Positions 11,080-48,427 are shown, numbered from the stretch's first letter. The stretch: DNA of 64,000 nt from Atrina japonica (GCA_030159075.1 BROG01000077.1:1139001-1203000), one strand, 5' to 3'. Made by a program: numbers and translations. Notes: generated by a model from the letters alone, not told the origin.

Positions 11080-11734
11080 GATATCCGGTGTATTATCTAA
11101 CTGGAACAATAATAGGATATATATATATATATATATATATGGGTTATTAGTTTGCACGCTGGTACATAATTTTCATTGGTATTAGTACAGTGACTCATAA
11201 CCTCAGCCCTAATGATAACAGTCAAGGCCGTTATATAAAACTAGTTGTTGTCCTGTAATATGAGTCTCCGGAATCTAGGCCACTACATTACTGACAGAAT
11301 AACCTCATATAGTAAAATCAATATAACCTGTCTAGACGGAGTCTTGTGAACCCCTTTTTGATTTGGGTGAGTTTAAATTTTAGGTAATCAACCATAACAT
11401 TAAAATTACACTGGCTAGAGTAATCATTCCTGCTTGCCACCATACATAAAAAGTATCCATCGAAGAATGAAACGTTTTCTTCCGTATGATAATCAAAAGG
11501 TTACTCCACCCGGCCATCTTATGTGAATTGGACATTAAATGACATTTATACCTGCTATTGACATTTTTGTCGACACGGAAACATTATGTGTCTTTTACAT
11601 TATATCAATCAATTTTCAGTGGCGACAAATTACGTTTACGAGCGACAATATCGCATGAAAATTTATCTAACTAGTACTAAGTTTGGAATTCGATGATTGG
11701 ACAACCGACAACTGATATCCAGTTGACAACTCTA

Positions 11735-11892
<158 letters not shown>

Positions 11893-11980
11893 AAACAAAT
11901 GTTTTGTGGAATGCCTTCCATAAAGACTAAAGTGCATTTTCTTCTTCCACCTTTTTTATATATTCATACTTGTGTGGACT

Positions 11981-12082
<102 letters not shown>

Positions 12083-12928
12083 TGTCAACAAGTAACCGGT
12101 TAACCGAGTGCTCATCGGATGGTCCCCTCGGTTACTGGAACATAAGTAAACAATCACATATATTTTGCATTTTTGATATATCTAGAAATACATGTGATCG
12201 TTAAACTGATTTGACCTACCGTCTATCCTTGTGAGAGACGTATTTTACAACAATAAGTGTCTTTATACGTGTCACTTGGTTTGCTAAATCCTGCGGGAGT
12301 TGTTTGTATTTTACATCCGGGAGATATACATGTAATGGATTGTTAAACCAATAAATGTCCCCTTTACACTTGAAATTATGAAAACACCTTTATAACCGAG
12401 TAACCGAGTATTCGATTGAAAAAAAAAAAAACATTCGGTTAACCAGTCAATGGAAATGGACCGATTTGACTACCATATATATATAAAGTGAAAAAGTTAA
12501 GTTATACACAAAATGGTGTTCACATATTTTCACAACATTTTTCGCGATGTCACAAAATAGTTATTTTGTATGGATCAAATGATCGTCAAAAGATCTAATT
12601 GTTTAATTTTGCTGACTTACTGTGAAATGTACCAAATCACTTGTTATTCGTGATAATAATGACAAGAGTAGAATATCTAAACTTTATTTAAAGGTAAATA
12701 GACCTAAAACGGGAGCACTTTGACCTATAAAACATAAAACAAAAATGCAGTATCTCATTATTTTAAAGAATATGCAGTGACGGTAATGTGATTAATCGCT
12801 TAATTGCTTAAACAGTGCAGACACCTATAGTAATTACAATGAATTCAAATGTTTGACATCATCTCGATAACTTGTTAAGTAAGTGTAGAAAATGACCTTC
12901 AGAAATTAGTACTGCATTTAATTAAAAA

Positions 12929-13191
12929 GAGCTCGACTCTCGATCGTGAGGTCGTGAGTTCGAGTCCCGCCGGTTACAGGTTGGTTTCCAGTCTTTTGGA
13001 TGAGAGAGTAAAAGCTGGAGGTCCCGTGTCACAGTAGGTGTCGGCAAGTTAAAGAACCCTCACTGCTCAATGGCCGTAAGTGCCGAGCATAGGCCAAAAT
13101 TTGAAGCCCTTCACCGGCATTTGGTGACGTCTCCATATGAGTGAAATATTCTTGAGTGGGACGTTAAACAACAATAAACAAACAAACAAAC
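12929..13191 (+). mobile_element. SINE family 1, 5'-truncated, with target duplication
   Basis: It starts inside the tRNA-like head (GAGCTCGACTCTCGATCGTG, B-box 'gtgagttcgagtcc') and ends in (AAAC)n. It is flanked by AATTAAAAA on both sides (to 12928, and 13192-13200). The empty site is preserved in duplicate copy 1 near 10185, so the insertion postdates the duplication. Confidence 0.9.
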
Positions 13192-13271
13192 AATTAAAAA
13201 TAAATGACTGTATAGGAGTTATTTTTAATGGGTTTTAATTTTCACGTATTTCTGTCTCATGAAAAAACCGC

Positions 13272-13276
<5 letters not shown>

Positions 13277-13330
<54 letters not shown>

Positions 13331-13331
13331 G

Positions 13332-13416
<85 letters not shown>
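13277..13416. repeat. (TA)n / (TA)n / (GT)n compound microsatellite
   Basis: TA arrays at about 13277-13327 and 13338-13366 are followed by GT units to about 13416. It is the equivalent of 10285-10452. Confidence 0.93.
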
Positions 13417-13418
<2 letters not shown>

Positions 13419-14844
13419 GTCAACACCGTGAATATAGCGACGACAACACTGCCATTTATTTCCCCCTCCACGGGATTTCAATTAAGGATTAACTTAAACA
13501 ATTTTGTAATGTATTGAGAAAAATTATAGTTTGTCGCGGTGCACACGTTATAATCCGCGAAGCTTATTATAAAATAGTGTGAACGCGTCAAACCATATTA
13601 TTTCTCAATACATTGCAAAATTTTAGTTAATACTTATAATTGAATTCAAGACAAGAATTAATTGGATCCACATTTTTATTTTTAACTAAAAAAGTAAACT
13701 GAAAATAACAATGAAAGCGGAAGAATATATTCGCTACAGTCGGTTTTCCTTAGCAACCGCCAACATAAAATGTTAGTCAAAACATTTCATACTCAGGACA
13801 AATAATAACCAATGAAAGACTTATTGTCTCCTGCATACGAATTCCATGAGTATGATTTGTGCTGGGTACGAACCTTCTTGTTACCACTCGGAAATGCTAA
13901 TTGTGCAGTCAAGATTGATAGGAACGTATATCGATCGTGAAAGGGTCTATTTGTGATTTTTTGATAGTTTTAAGTGGGTCTAAATATGTTGAAATTATCA
14001 TTTCATAATAAATAAAAAGTTTACAATATTTGAAATAAAATCGTTAAACTGCATGTAGAGTAATTGATTTGAAGTGTGTCAAATGCAAACAGTGGTATAT
14101 TAACTGTTGTATGCTGAGAGAAAAGGAATGCACGTATGAACCTTCGTTATACATTTATATGTGATCGATATAGAGGGGATCGTAACTCCTCCGTGACACT
14201 TGACCCCACTTTTGAATTACCAAAGGTCCGCGGTTGTCCAGCGTTTGCCAGATTGTATTAGTTCATCAGGGTTACATTTCGATTACTTCTCGATTACATT
14301 CTTATAATTACTTTCTGATCACATTAAAACACATGTCATTCACCTTTCTATTTCATACATAAAGTACAGTAGTTCATTGACTTTACCACTTAGATGTAAT
14401 AGTTTTTATGAAAAACTTTGACTGTTATAAATGCTTTATAAATTCATTCTTCTAAGGAATTATCATTTATTTAATTGAGCCCTATTTTTTATCAGACTGG
14501 AGATTGATGCATTTGCATGCAGAGATCGCATTTGCATGCATTAATTGACTAATTCACATTTATGATAATTAAAGAATAATCATTGTAAGATAACTGTTTG
14601 ATGTGTTCATAAATAACTGTAAGTACTATTTTGACACCCATACTTGTTTGACAGAGTGATAATTTCTGTATAAACATTACATAACATGGATCAACACACA
14701 GACAACAGGTCTGGATTCCACTATGTAACTATTCCAAATCTTAATTGTATGTGTGATAGCAATAAAACTAATTTTTAAGATACAGTTTTGATTGAACTGA
14801 AGATCTTGTGACAGTACCTATACACTCCACATAGTACAGATATT

Positions 14845-15545
14845 TTGTGAAATGACAGAGAGCAACACATCTACTTCTTACCTAGATTTACTCCTGTCGA
14901 TTGGAAAGGACGGTCAACTTCACACCTCCCTTTATGACAAACGAGAGGATTTCAATTTCCATATCACAAACTTCCCGTTTCTAAGTAGTAATATTCCATT
15001 TCTCCTACCTATGGCGTTTTCATATCACAACTAATACGTTATACCAGGGCATGCTCTTCTTATGAATGTTTTATTTTGAGAGTTAAACGACTAGTCAATG
15101 AACTACTTACACAAGGTTACGTTGTTGAAGTTTGGAGTCGTCGTTTAAGAAGTTTTATGGTCGATACGGGGATATTGTTAAACATTATGAAGTCCCCTCT
15201 CAGAAATATAGGATAGTATTCTGGATCACGGCCACAGACAGTGACTCCGTTTTACCAATCAGGCTTTTCACCGAACTTGACCTATTCACCAAATTTGACC
15301 TTTTTACCGAATTTAACCAGTTCATCGAACTAAAAGGGTTTCCATGGAACATTGCTACGGGCGTGGCATGCCAACAGAAGACGGTGACTCCTTGCGGACA
15401 CCTGGTCTTATCCCGTTTAGGATTCTTAGTTGTTCTTCATGTTGAGACCATTTGCACATCTAATTCGTCTTGTTATAATAGACTTGAGCTTAATTATTTA
15501 TTGGTACTTCGTCAATTTTACTTGTTACCTCCACAATGCTAGGTA
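14845..15545 (+). mobile_element. Penelope-like element, 3' part only
   Basis: The frame 14852-15034 reads MTESNTSTSYLDLLLSIGK then QLHTSLYDKREDFNF, the connection region of the reverse transcriptase. 15060-15200 gives the C-terminal Y-E-(x)-F-I-L-R...LTQGY region with frameshifts. 15280-15540 is the non-coding tail with repeated 'accgaa' motifs. 5' truncation is typical of target-primed insertion. Confidence 0.75.
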
Positions 15546-16019
15546 CTATCTATGTGAAATGCCTATTAAACAGAAACAGAAACTCATATTTAGTTTCTAT
15601 TAGTAATTCAGTGTATATAAGTATGCATAAATTCAGAATAATACATTGTAAGTAACTAAAGGTTAACAAATGATTACAGTTAGATTGTCAATACAACGTT
15701 TACGACGATAGCTCTATCATACAAACTGAAAATATTTTATACCCCATACTGTAAAACGAAATATTTTAGCGCATATTTAATTTCAAAGAACAAGATTATT
15801 TCTATACGGAAACATTTCCAGATCCAAGGCAGTAAGTATTGACTGCACTGAATTAAACTGAGAGAGATCTTTACGTAATCCTGGTTAATTACAATGAACG
15901 TTTTCAACCTATGGAACTGGCTAAGTCTAGGCTTATTTATGTATCATCTACGACAATCTATCTATACATCTATGCAAGTATTTCGGCATTCCGATCATCA
16001 ACATTCCACTCCACATTTA

Positions 16020-16240
16020 AGTACAGTTGAACTTTACTTAGGAGGTCACCTCACATTACAGACCATAAATCTCTTGATGAATATCTAACAAGTACAGAAT
16101 CTCGACTAACTTATAAGACCCCTTTGAGTAGTCAGATAGGAAGTCTTAATAGTGAGGTTCCACTGTAACACAACACCAATCAGACCACCTTGAGTCAGTC
16201 AGATAGATGGTCTCAATAGTAAAGTTCCACTGAAGTAATA
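16020..16240. repeat. Diverged 'gttccactg' MITE relatives
   Basis: Two adjacent stretches contain 'acagttgaacttta', 'agacccctttgagt', 'ggttccactgta' and 'agttccactga', resembling the pogo-like MITEs at 21805-21983 and 53216-53486. Confidence 0.4.
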
Positions 16241-16289
16241 TGCCGTTTTTAACCTGAATATGTTGTTTGTATCTCGCATTTGATCCCAT

Positions 16290-16625
16290 ACGACAGTGCG
16301 TTTTCAGTAAAAGAACATTTCATACACAGAAGTAAGCTATTTACTGACAAGTTGTTGTCACAACTATATCGGAAATTGCAATTTTTACGGTCGGTATAAT
16401 GACCTTTTCTATTTTCAATCTAATAAAATGTTGAGTTAACTGTTTGATGGTGGTTTTTCCTGTATCCGTTGTGACGATGATTTGTTCCTCACATGTTATA
16501 GTTGAATTTATCTGTGTATTCGCGGCGGGTGTAATTGGTCAGTTAGGGAATGCTTACGCATCACTTCTGGAGTTTTCGATACCCAGGTTTGTCCGATATT
16601 GGCAGGATTTGTAATTTCAAGTGAT
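16290..16625 (+). mobile_element. Degenerate Penelope-like C-terminal and tail
   Basis: 'ctatttactgacaagttgtt', 'ttttacggtcggtataat', 'cggcgggtgtaattggtca' and 'gggaatgcttac' follow the same order as the copy at 19380-19640, but with many substitutions and stops. Confidence 0.6.
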
Positions 16626-16629
16626 TATT

Positions 16630-17880
16630 GTATCTTTAAATATCTAAAAAAAATCAGCATGTATCAGGAAAACGTTTTGTTTGTTTATTCGATTGATTTT
16701 TACATTCGGTTCAGGATTTTTCATTAAAAATATTCTAAAAAAAATCCAAGATGGCAGAAGTAAGAAATCAATCAAGTATAAAGTCTTGATAAAGTGGCAC
16801 ATCCAAGTTTATTCACACCGGTGATGTGAGTTCGATGGCACCTTGAAAACTTGAAATAGGTTTATCACAGAAACTTTGGGGTATAATCTCACTTGCAGAT
16901 TTGTTTATGAAAAAATTGCTCATAACTATTATAAAGGTAATAGGAAACAAAATTTATAAAATTTATATATATAAAAAATGGAAAAGTGGAAAAATATAAA
17001 GAAAATACATATTTAAAAAGATATGTGCACTTTTAAAAAAAATATCTCATCATAAAGCGTTGTTTGGTCGCCTTTTACATCACAGTTTCTACAGTCCTGT
17101 CCAACCGCTCTGCGGGTTATTCCGACTGTCTGTGACGTCACACGAGAATTATTTCTCACAAGAATTCAATGGATAGCGGTAGAAGTTAAGATATAGACTC
17201 TTGTCGGCATATTTAATCTATCTCAACGGGGCAAGGTGTGTAAATTGATGAAGCGTGAAGACTTAAGTGGTCTTATTGATATCTTACCTATTTAGAATTT
17301 TCTAATATTAATGAGACTTTTTGAATTATTACAATTTTTTTATATATTAAAAATTTGACAAATTTTCATATTAGAAAATATATTTTTTTGATTTTAGAAA
17401 ATAATTTCCTAATATATTGTAGAAAATAGTTTTTAATATTAATAAATCGACTGATATTTATATTTTAAAATATGTTTTTTAATTTTTTTTAAATTTTAAA
17501 AATATTTTTAAATTTCTTTTTCGATATTAAAAATATTTGTAATATAAGAAAAAAATAAATATGAAGATTTGTTATGTTACAAAACGAATTCTAAAGCAAT
17601 ATGATTGTATGCCTTAACAAGTTTTCTGTATATCAGTGTAGTATCACAGCAGGCACGACATGTTGAAGAACCCCTCATATCAAGCGCTTGATGCCCTTGG
17701 TATGACGTCACACGTGAACAGTAATTTTAAAGTTAAGATACACATATGCCTATTTTGTTACTTGTGGTAGTATCTTTTTACTCTCTCACTCTGAACATTT
17801 CCCATTGTATAAGTAGGCCTACTTGTCTTTAGTGACCGTTTACGTACAAGAGCTTTATTAATCTATTCACTAATACACAT
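16630..17880. other. AT-rich intergenic stretch
   Basis: Very AT-rich between 17270 and 17570, with A/T homopolymer runs. No gene or recognised repeat is visible. Confidence 0.5.
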
Positions 17881-17933
17881 CTACATGCATACATACATAC
17901 ATACAACATTCATACGTACGTCCATCCGTTCAT

Positions 17934-19760
<1,827 letters not shown>

Positions 19761-19789
19761 GGTACACACATGCATGTACATAATATATA

Positions 19790-19811
19790 TATATATATAT
19801 ATACATCTACA

Positions 19812-19842
<31 letters not shown>

Positions 19843-19945
19843 CGACAGATACACACACACATACCTACCTACCTACCTACCTACCCATCTACCTACCTAC
19901 CTACCTAACTACCTACATACATACATATATACATGCATACATACA
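19790..19945. repeat. TA, CATA and CTAC microsatellites
   Basis: TA units at 19783-19802, CATA units at 19806-19840, CACA at about 19850-19862, CTAC units at 19863-19915 and further CATA units to 19945. It is a mosaic tetranucleotide array after a Penelope-like tail. Confidence 0.9.
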
Positions 19946-20207
19946 TAACCATATGGTATTAAACATCAACCGCCGACCAGTCACATCTACTGTGAATTCG
20001 TCGTCAAAACAAGGAATTTCTCTCTTGGTTACAAGCACAATATTTAATTTATTAACTTATTTCGAGCATCAGTAATATACAGCTAATAATATTTCAATGC
20101 TGTTTTAATCATATAAGACTGATGCATCTGATAAAGCAATATATCAAGTCTATAGGATGATTCTCAATTAAAACCGTATCAAACAAATAAAGAAAAAAGC
20201 ATCAACT

Positions 20208-20213
20208 TTTTAT
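20208..20213 (-). promoter_or_regulatory. Candidate polyadenylation signal of laccase B
   Basis: AATAAA on the - strand about 92 nt after the laccase B stop codon, a normal distance for a short 3' UTR. Confidence 0.55.
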
Positions 20214-20304
20214 TGTGTATAAATCTGAGAAACCATTCATTTTATGCACCCATTTCATACTTTGACTATTTGTTCACTGTTGTTCCACTGTATCTGTGCT
20301 ATTT

Positions 20305-42649
<22,345 letters not shown>

Positions 42650-42991
42650 TGAAGTATTGATAATTAACCTTTCTGACACAATAAAGAAACTTTATCATAG
42701 ACTGTACGTTATAATAGCAGCAAATATACTGCAATTTGATTTAAAACACTATTACAATGTTAGCGATTAAAATTCAATGCATGTGTATAGGGATATATAT
42801 TACGCTTCAGTTTTTTCAGTTTCTTGTTATCGTTTAAGGCGTGGTTAGCGACTTTATATATCATATCATATATACTTTACAAGAACGCTGTATGTCCGTT
42901 TATTTTGAACTTTTTAAGGTGATATTCTTTCACCGAAAAAAAGCAGGTGTTACATGATTTTGAAATTTTATTTTGTAGATTATAAAAATCT

Positions 42992-43240
42992 CTAAGATGT
43001 CCAGGACAAATCTGGTGAACATTGGACATAAAAAGGACCTCTAAAACTTCGGAGATTTAATCAGTGCTATTAATGAATTAGCATCCCCTGTTGACCAATT
43101 ACACCTGCCGCAAATTCATAGTCAAATGAAATATGAGAGGAATAAACCCTCGTCACATCTAGTAGACGGCCCAACCGCTATCGAACAGGAAACTCAACAT
43201 TTCACCTTGTGATACAGAGAATTCACAATATCTTTAGTAG
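42992..43240 (-). mobile_element. Penelope-like tail fragment
   Basis: 'aagatgtccaggacaaatct', 'gcatcccctgttgacc', 'cacatctagtagac' and 'caacatttcaccttgtg' on the + strand are the reverse of the family tail, immediately upstream of laccase B (350 bp from its start). Confidence 0.65.
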
Positions 43241-43589
43241 TTCGATTTAAGTTGACCTTAAAAACAAAAATTCAAATTGAATGTTCACACAGCAGATTAG
43301 CATTAGCAATTATAATGAAAATATCCGTTTCATTTAAACATGGCTGCCAGAGTATTAGGTGCATAGCCTTTTGATCGGGTGAACTCAGGGACAATTCACA
43401 TGTCCAAATTTGTTTAAATTTCAATATTGTTAGTTGCAATTTATTGTTTATATAGTTTATAAATTATTCAATTGCATACGTTTAGAACACAATAAAAATT
43501 AAAACAAGCATTCTGAGATTATTGATGAATCTATACATCTCACCTACTTGTGAATGAATGAATGGAATACCAAAATAACAGATACCAAA

Positions 43590-43740
43590 GTTTTGATAAC
43601 GTTCATGAGACAATATATACAAATCGGGTGAAAATAGAACACAAGGACCTATGAAAAACCAGGAAAAGGATCAGGTGTCATGGAGGAGAAAGCATCCCCT
43701 GTCGATCTGTCACACCCTGCAACACCTTAACCGGGGAGAT
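43590..43740 (-). mobile_element. Penelope-like tail fragment
   Basis: On + sense, 'acacaaggacctatgaaaaa', 'ggatcaggtgtcatggagga' and 'gcatcccctgtcgatc' are the reverse of the family tail. Diverged. Confidence 0.6.
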
Positions 43741-43784
43741 AGATAGATGCAGACAAAACCTAGTATGCACCCTCCTCCGCTTCG

Positions 43785-43995
43785 CCGTTAGAGGACTATA
43801 ACATAAGGGATGTTATACAGACCACGCCAACTGTTCCCGCGACGATAGCACCGGCCCTCTGCAAGTAAACTGACAAACTTTCCCACAATATTAGCTTAGA
43901 TTCCAGCTGGGCTTGAACCTCCGCTGACAAGAGACGAGAGATAACATGGTTCAAAGTGCGATGCTCTAAACACTCGACCACCGAGAACCACAATT
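43785..43995 (-). mobile_element. SINE family 2, near full length
   Basis: On the - strand: head 'ggttctcggtggtcgagtg', 'tttagagcatcgcactttga', 'accatgttatctctcgtc', B-box 'ggttcaagcccagctgg', then 'aagctaatattgtggg' and 'gtcagtttacttgcagaggg'. Confidence 0.8.
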
Positions 43996-44028
43996 TTAAA
44001 GACTATCTGGTCTTTATCTATCCAGAAG

Positions 44029-44213
44029 ACGGCCTGGCACGCGCGCTCGAAACGTGATCGTGAGGTCGTGAGTTCGAGTCCAGCCGGCTGCAGGTCGGTT
44101 TCCTGTCCTTCGGATGAGAGGGCAAAAACCGAGGTCCCGTGTCGCAGTAGGTGTCGGCACGTTAAAGTACTCTTACTGCTCAATGGCCGTAAGTGTCGAG
44201 CATTGGCCAAAAT
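44029..44213 (+). mobile_element. SINE family 1, 3'-truncated
   Basis: Head 'acggcctggcacgcgcgctcg' (A-box region altered), B-box GTGAGTTCGAGTCCAGC, body to 'gtcgagcattggccaaaatt', then the homology ends without the AC-rich tail. Confidence 0.85.
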
Positions 44214-44309
44214 TAACAAAAACTCAGATCAAATACATGTATCAATACATTTTGAATAAAACATTTTCAGATATAAATTCAAAAGATATTGTACATATGT
44301 TCTTAAATC

Positions 44310-44375
44310 AATCGTTTCTAATTGACAGAAACGATAGTCTTCAGCATTATAATTTTGGTATTATGTTTATTATAT
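44310..44375 (+). ncRNA. Hammerhead-family relic (3' half)
   Basis: 'aattgacagaaacgatagtc' + 'ttcagcattataatttt' matches the 3' half and downstream flank of 1094-1137 (reverse), but the CTGATGA box is missing. A local inverted repeat 'atcgtttct...agaaacgat' has formed instead. Confidence 0.4.
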
Positions 44376-44932
44376 TTACAGTGATGAAAAAAATATTTAA
44401 AGATGTTCTTTTTTCTCTTTCAGTAATTTTGAAAGATATAGATTTAATTTACAGAACCTTATAATAGATATATATGTATTTTTTATAGGTTAAAGTTCTA
44501 TTAATCTATTTCACGCACGAACTTATGTAATAAATAAATTCGGTGCATCAATTATCTAACGGTGTCAATTTTATTAATTCGTCAATGTCAAAAGCGGTTA
44601 CAAAAATGTTACTGTACATTGATCTCTTTGATGAAGACATAATTAACATGTGAAATGTCAACCATAAAGAAGTCATTAGTACACCCACTTTAAAAAAGAA
44701 ATAATATAATTCTCTGTTAAAGAAAACTTCAACAATGGTCGTAAATTAAGATTATAATGTATTTATTATGTTCCGCGACTCTTCGGATTTATATTTCTAC
44801 AAGACGGATTATTTTGACATTTGATGTGAACTTTTAGAAATAAAATGAAACACGCATCATGATGCGTCATTCAGGATCACTGTCGTAAATAAGTGCCAAT
44901 AAGCTGACCGATAGCAGATATTTAAGGGGCAT

Positions 44933-45276
44933 TAGCTGTGTTTAGCCCATAAAGTTATTTCGATTTTTTTTTTCTATTTTTATTACTTTATGTACAATAA
45001 CTAATAAGAGCTATACACAGGCATAAAAATCTATTATTCCTATATATATTGTGAAAATAAAGGAAGGTTTAGTGTGGTATTCATATACAAAGAGTAAGGC
45101 AGAGTTTTAAGTTACAAGTTACAAAGTGCCAAACCTGGGTTTTTGAAGCAATTTCCACGAAATATATAGGAATTTAGGAAGTTTTATGCCTGTGTATATG
45201 TGGTTTTTTTTTTTTTATTATTGTATATCAATTTATGTAGCAAAGAAGGGGAATAAAACACAGCTAATGCCCCTTC
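44933..45276. mobile_element. MITE with 'ggggcattagctgtg' inverted ends
   Basis: Ends AAGGGGCATTAGCTGTGTTT and its inverted partner ('aaacacagctaatgcccctt'), 344 bp apart, with an interior that is also partly palindromic ('gcataaaaatctatt' against 'taggaagttttatgcctgtg'). Related to 50283-50656. Confidence 0.8.
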
Positions 45277-46365
45277 AAGTAATCATTTGAGAAAAAATTT
45301 CAAGGTAAACTTAAATCGAACAATCACTGAAAACAAAAATACAAAGGTGTCCAAGTACGGATTCTATTTTCCTTTTTACAACATTTAATTTAGAAACAAA
45401 ACAAATCGTTTAATAAGGTTTTATCTACACAAGACTTATTTAAATATATTTTTTAACCAAGGGTTTTTCAAGAGAGGAATATCAGTTTCATTGGTCTCAG
45501 AAGTAAAGTAATCCCAAATAAAATATTCACTATAAATTCCCTATAAAATTGTGCCTGGTTTTGATGGAGCTCTCGCTTTTGTTGTCAAAAAGAAGAAGGA
45601 AACCGATTGTTCATGTTATCTTACACCCATTGTTACCCCAAATCCAACCCGGAACCTTGCGCTGGAGATTTGAAAGCTCTAACACTATAAAACCGCAAAA
45701 AATGATTGAAAGATAACTAAAAGACATACATTCACATAAACATAGAAAATTTCTACTAGAACAGTAGGCTGAAATAATCGATAGGATATGCATTGTGGAT
45801 CGACTATTTGTATTACTTTGCAAAAAATGAATATATTTGGGTGGAATTTACGTTACTTACCAAACCGTTACTTTCTGTAAAATCAAAAAAATGAAATGGG
45901 CCCTGGGCATTAACCAGAACACGGTTTTAAAGGTAAAGTACTGTTAATGTTATTTTATTTACATACATCGGACAAAAGCGTCTGTTACAATAACAATAGT
46001 TGACTAACTCAAGACATTAAACGGAAATTCCAGTTGCACAGTTCACAATTGTTGATCGATATCAAATCTAAGAGAGATAACTCTAGTATCATACTATAAC
46101 AATTGCATTATCTGTGGAAAATTTTGAAATGATTTTCTACGATTACAAAAACAACAGATCACAGAAAGGGTCTTGGCGCCAACCAGGGAATGTTTTATGT
46201 CTGATCTTTTCTTTTCTCTTAATTTGTGTCTCAACATTGAATTTGAACTTAAATCCATATATCTGTGAATTACCTTTTTCACAAGATTATACTGAACTTG
46301 AATTGAACATATCACATTTTAAGAAAAAATGGAATTCAACATGGCCAACAAGTGTCCATCTTGAA
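45277..46365. other. Intergenic stretch without recognised feature
   Basis: AT-rich sequence with no reading frame of note and no repeat recognised. Confidence 0.45.
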
Positions 46366-47250
46366 TTTTGATCTCTCTGAAAATGTAATATGCACATCTA
46401 GACCTCAGGGGGAACCTCCATAATCAACTTCGAAAATATTCCTTCAGTACATTCTGAGAAAAACATACCTCCATTGTCAAAATCCAAGATGGCCACCTGC
46501 CAGCCATGTTGGAATTCAGTTTCTCTGAAAATATCATATACACAACTAGACCTCACGGGGAACCTTCATGTCCACTTTCAAGGAAATCACATCAGTCCTT
46601 TCTGAGAAATTGCAATAATAAACTTCCTATGGTCAAACCCCAAATGGCCGCCTGTCGGCCATATATTGATCCCAATCTCTCTGAAAATGCAGTATTCGAA
46701 ACTTGATCTTAAGGGGAACCTTGATGTCAAAGGTCAAGGATATCCCTCCAGTCCTTTTTGGAGAAATAGCGGTAACAAACATCCTTTGGTCAAAATCCAA
46801 GATGGCCACCTGTCGGCCATGTTGGATCCCGATCTCTCTGAAAATGTAATATGCATAACTAGACCTCAAGGGAAACCTTTATGTAAAATTTCAAGGAGAT
46901 TCCTTCAGTTCTTTCTGAGAAGTAGCGGTAATAAACATCCTTTGGTCAAAATCCAAGATGGCCGCCTGTCAGCCATGTTGGATTCCGATCTCTCTGAAAA
47001 TGTAATTTGTACAGTTAGACCTCAAGAGGAACTTTCATGTCAAATTTCAAGGAGATCCCTTCTGTCCTTTCTGAAAAGAAATGGTAACTTCCTTTGATAA
47101 AAATCCAAGATGGCTGCCTGTCGGTCATGTTGGATTCCGACGTCTCTACTCAAGGGGAACCTTCATGTTATATTTCAAGGAGATTCCTTCAGTCCTTTCT
47201 GTGAATTAGCGGTAACAAGAGTTGTTCAGGACGGACGGACGACGGATACA
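46365..47250. repeat. Tandem repeat, ~160-bp unit, ending in ACGG-rich tail
   Basis: 'tccaagatggcc(a/g)cctgtc' with 'gttggattccgatctctctg', 'gaaaatgtaatatgcac', 'agacctcaaggggaacctt' and 'ttcaaggagatcccttcagt' recurs about five to six times. The array ends with 'caggacggacggacgacgg'. The 143-codon frame across it is not a gene. Mollusc elements with 160-bp cores and ACGG tails (pearl-type) are a possible class. Confidence 0.85.
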
Positions 47251-47364
47251 AGGTCATATGCATAGTCCACCATCTGTTGATCATCGTGTCTGATCCTATT
47301 AACAATAGAGACATTGAGATGTATTCGTAAAGGCAACCTTGTGTTGGCTTTTATCAACCTTTCA

Positions 47365-47560
47365 CATTGCCTGCAGGGGTCTAGTAGTAGCGCATTGGAC
47401 TCCAAAGCGGAAAGTCCCGGTTTTGATTCCCGGCACCAGGACATATCCAAGACTTTCAAATCGTATTGACTGCTCCTTCTCCAAGTACTCGACATACGAA
47501 GTAAAAGTTACAGGAGTCCTTTGGATGAGACTTGAAACCAAGGTCCTGTGTCACGGTAAA
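47365..47560 (+). mobile_element. tRNA-derived SINE head (family 3)
   Basis: tRNA-like: 'ggtctagtagtagcgcattg' (A-box), 'gactccaaagcgg', 'cccggttttgattcccgg' (B-box). It then joins a body 'tttggatgagacttgaaacc', 'aggtcctgtgtcacggta' of family 1 type. Immediately followed by a full family 1 SINE. Confidence 0.65.
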
Positions 47561-47561
47561 C

Positions 47562-47850
47562 AGAGCCAGCCTGGCTCATGCAGTCGGTAGCGCGCTCTAC
47601 TCTTGATCGCCAGGTCGTCAGTTTGAGTCCAGCCGACGGCAGATCGGATTCCTGTCCTTCGGATGAGACAGTAAAAACCGAGGTCCCGTGTCGCAGTAGG
47701 TGTCGGCACGTTAAAGAACCCTCACTGCTCAATGGTCGTTAGTGCGGAGCATAGGCCAAACATTGAAGCTCTTCACCGGCATTGGTGACGTCTCCATATG
47801 AGTAAAAGATTCTTGGGTAGGACGTTAAACAAAATACTAAAACAACAAGC
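47562..47850 (+). mobile_element. SINE family 1, full length
   Basis: Head 'agcctggctcatgcagtcgg' 'tagcgcgctctactcttgat', B-box region 'gtcagtttgagtccagcc', body 'gaggtcccgtgtcgcagtag', 'gttaaagaaccctcactgct' and A/C-rich tail. Confidence 0.88.
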
Positions 47851-48427
47851 AAAAAGAACAATCATTGCGTTGAAAACCAACACCATCAGGATAAGTTCTT
47901 TACAAGTTTAATACCGTCCAAATCCTACATGCACGTACAATATATATTACATTACAATTGTTCATGCGGCATTCTTTCCATTTAATCATTCTGTGTCACA
48001 TTGGGACCAAAGACCCGCTAGCACGAGACACCACACTCTAAGCTTCCCTTTGTCGGTCCCTCAGTCGGAGTCTCCGGTATATATTCGATGTCCATGGCTG
48101 GACAATGTTAGTGTGTGTAAATATCACTGGATAATGTAGATGGGTGTATATTGTATTTCCTAATCCTATGTATACTAGTAACACAAGGAAGGTTTATTGG
48201 TTCTTCCTAGTAAGACTATGTAAAATTACTCAATTCAATATACTTAGATTTCATGGGTTAGTTTTCATCTTTGAAGTTATTTAAGAAGCTACCGAATTAG
48301 ATATGTGTGACAAATGTAATTAAACGTATAACTCTGACGTACTGATATTAAACTGACCAAAATACCTTCAAGCAGTACATGAGTTCATGTGTTCCTTGTG
48401 TTAATACATGTACAGTCGATTCCTCTT

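Noticed and set aside
46666..47097. 143-codon + strand frame
   Set aside because: It follows the ~160-bp tandem array; the protein shows the same repeat in changing frames and no family likeness.
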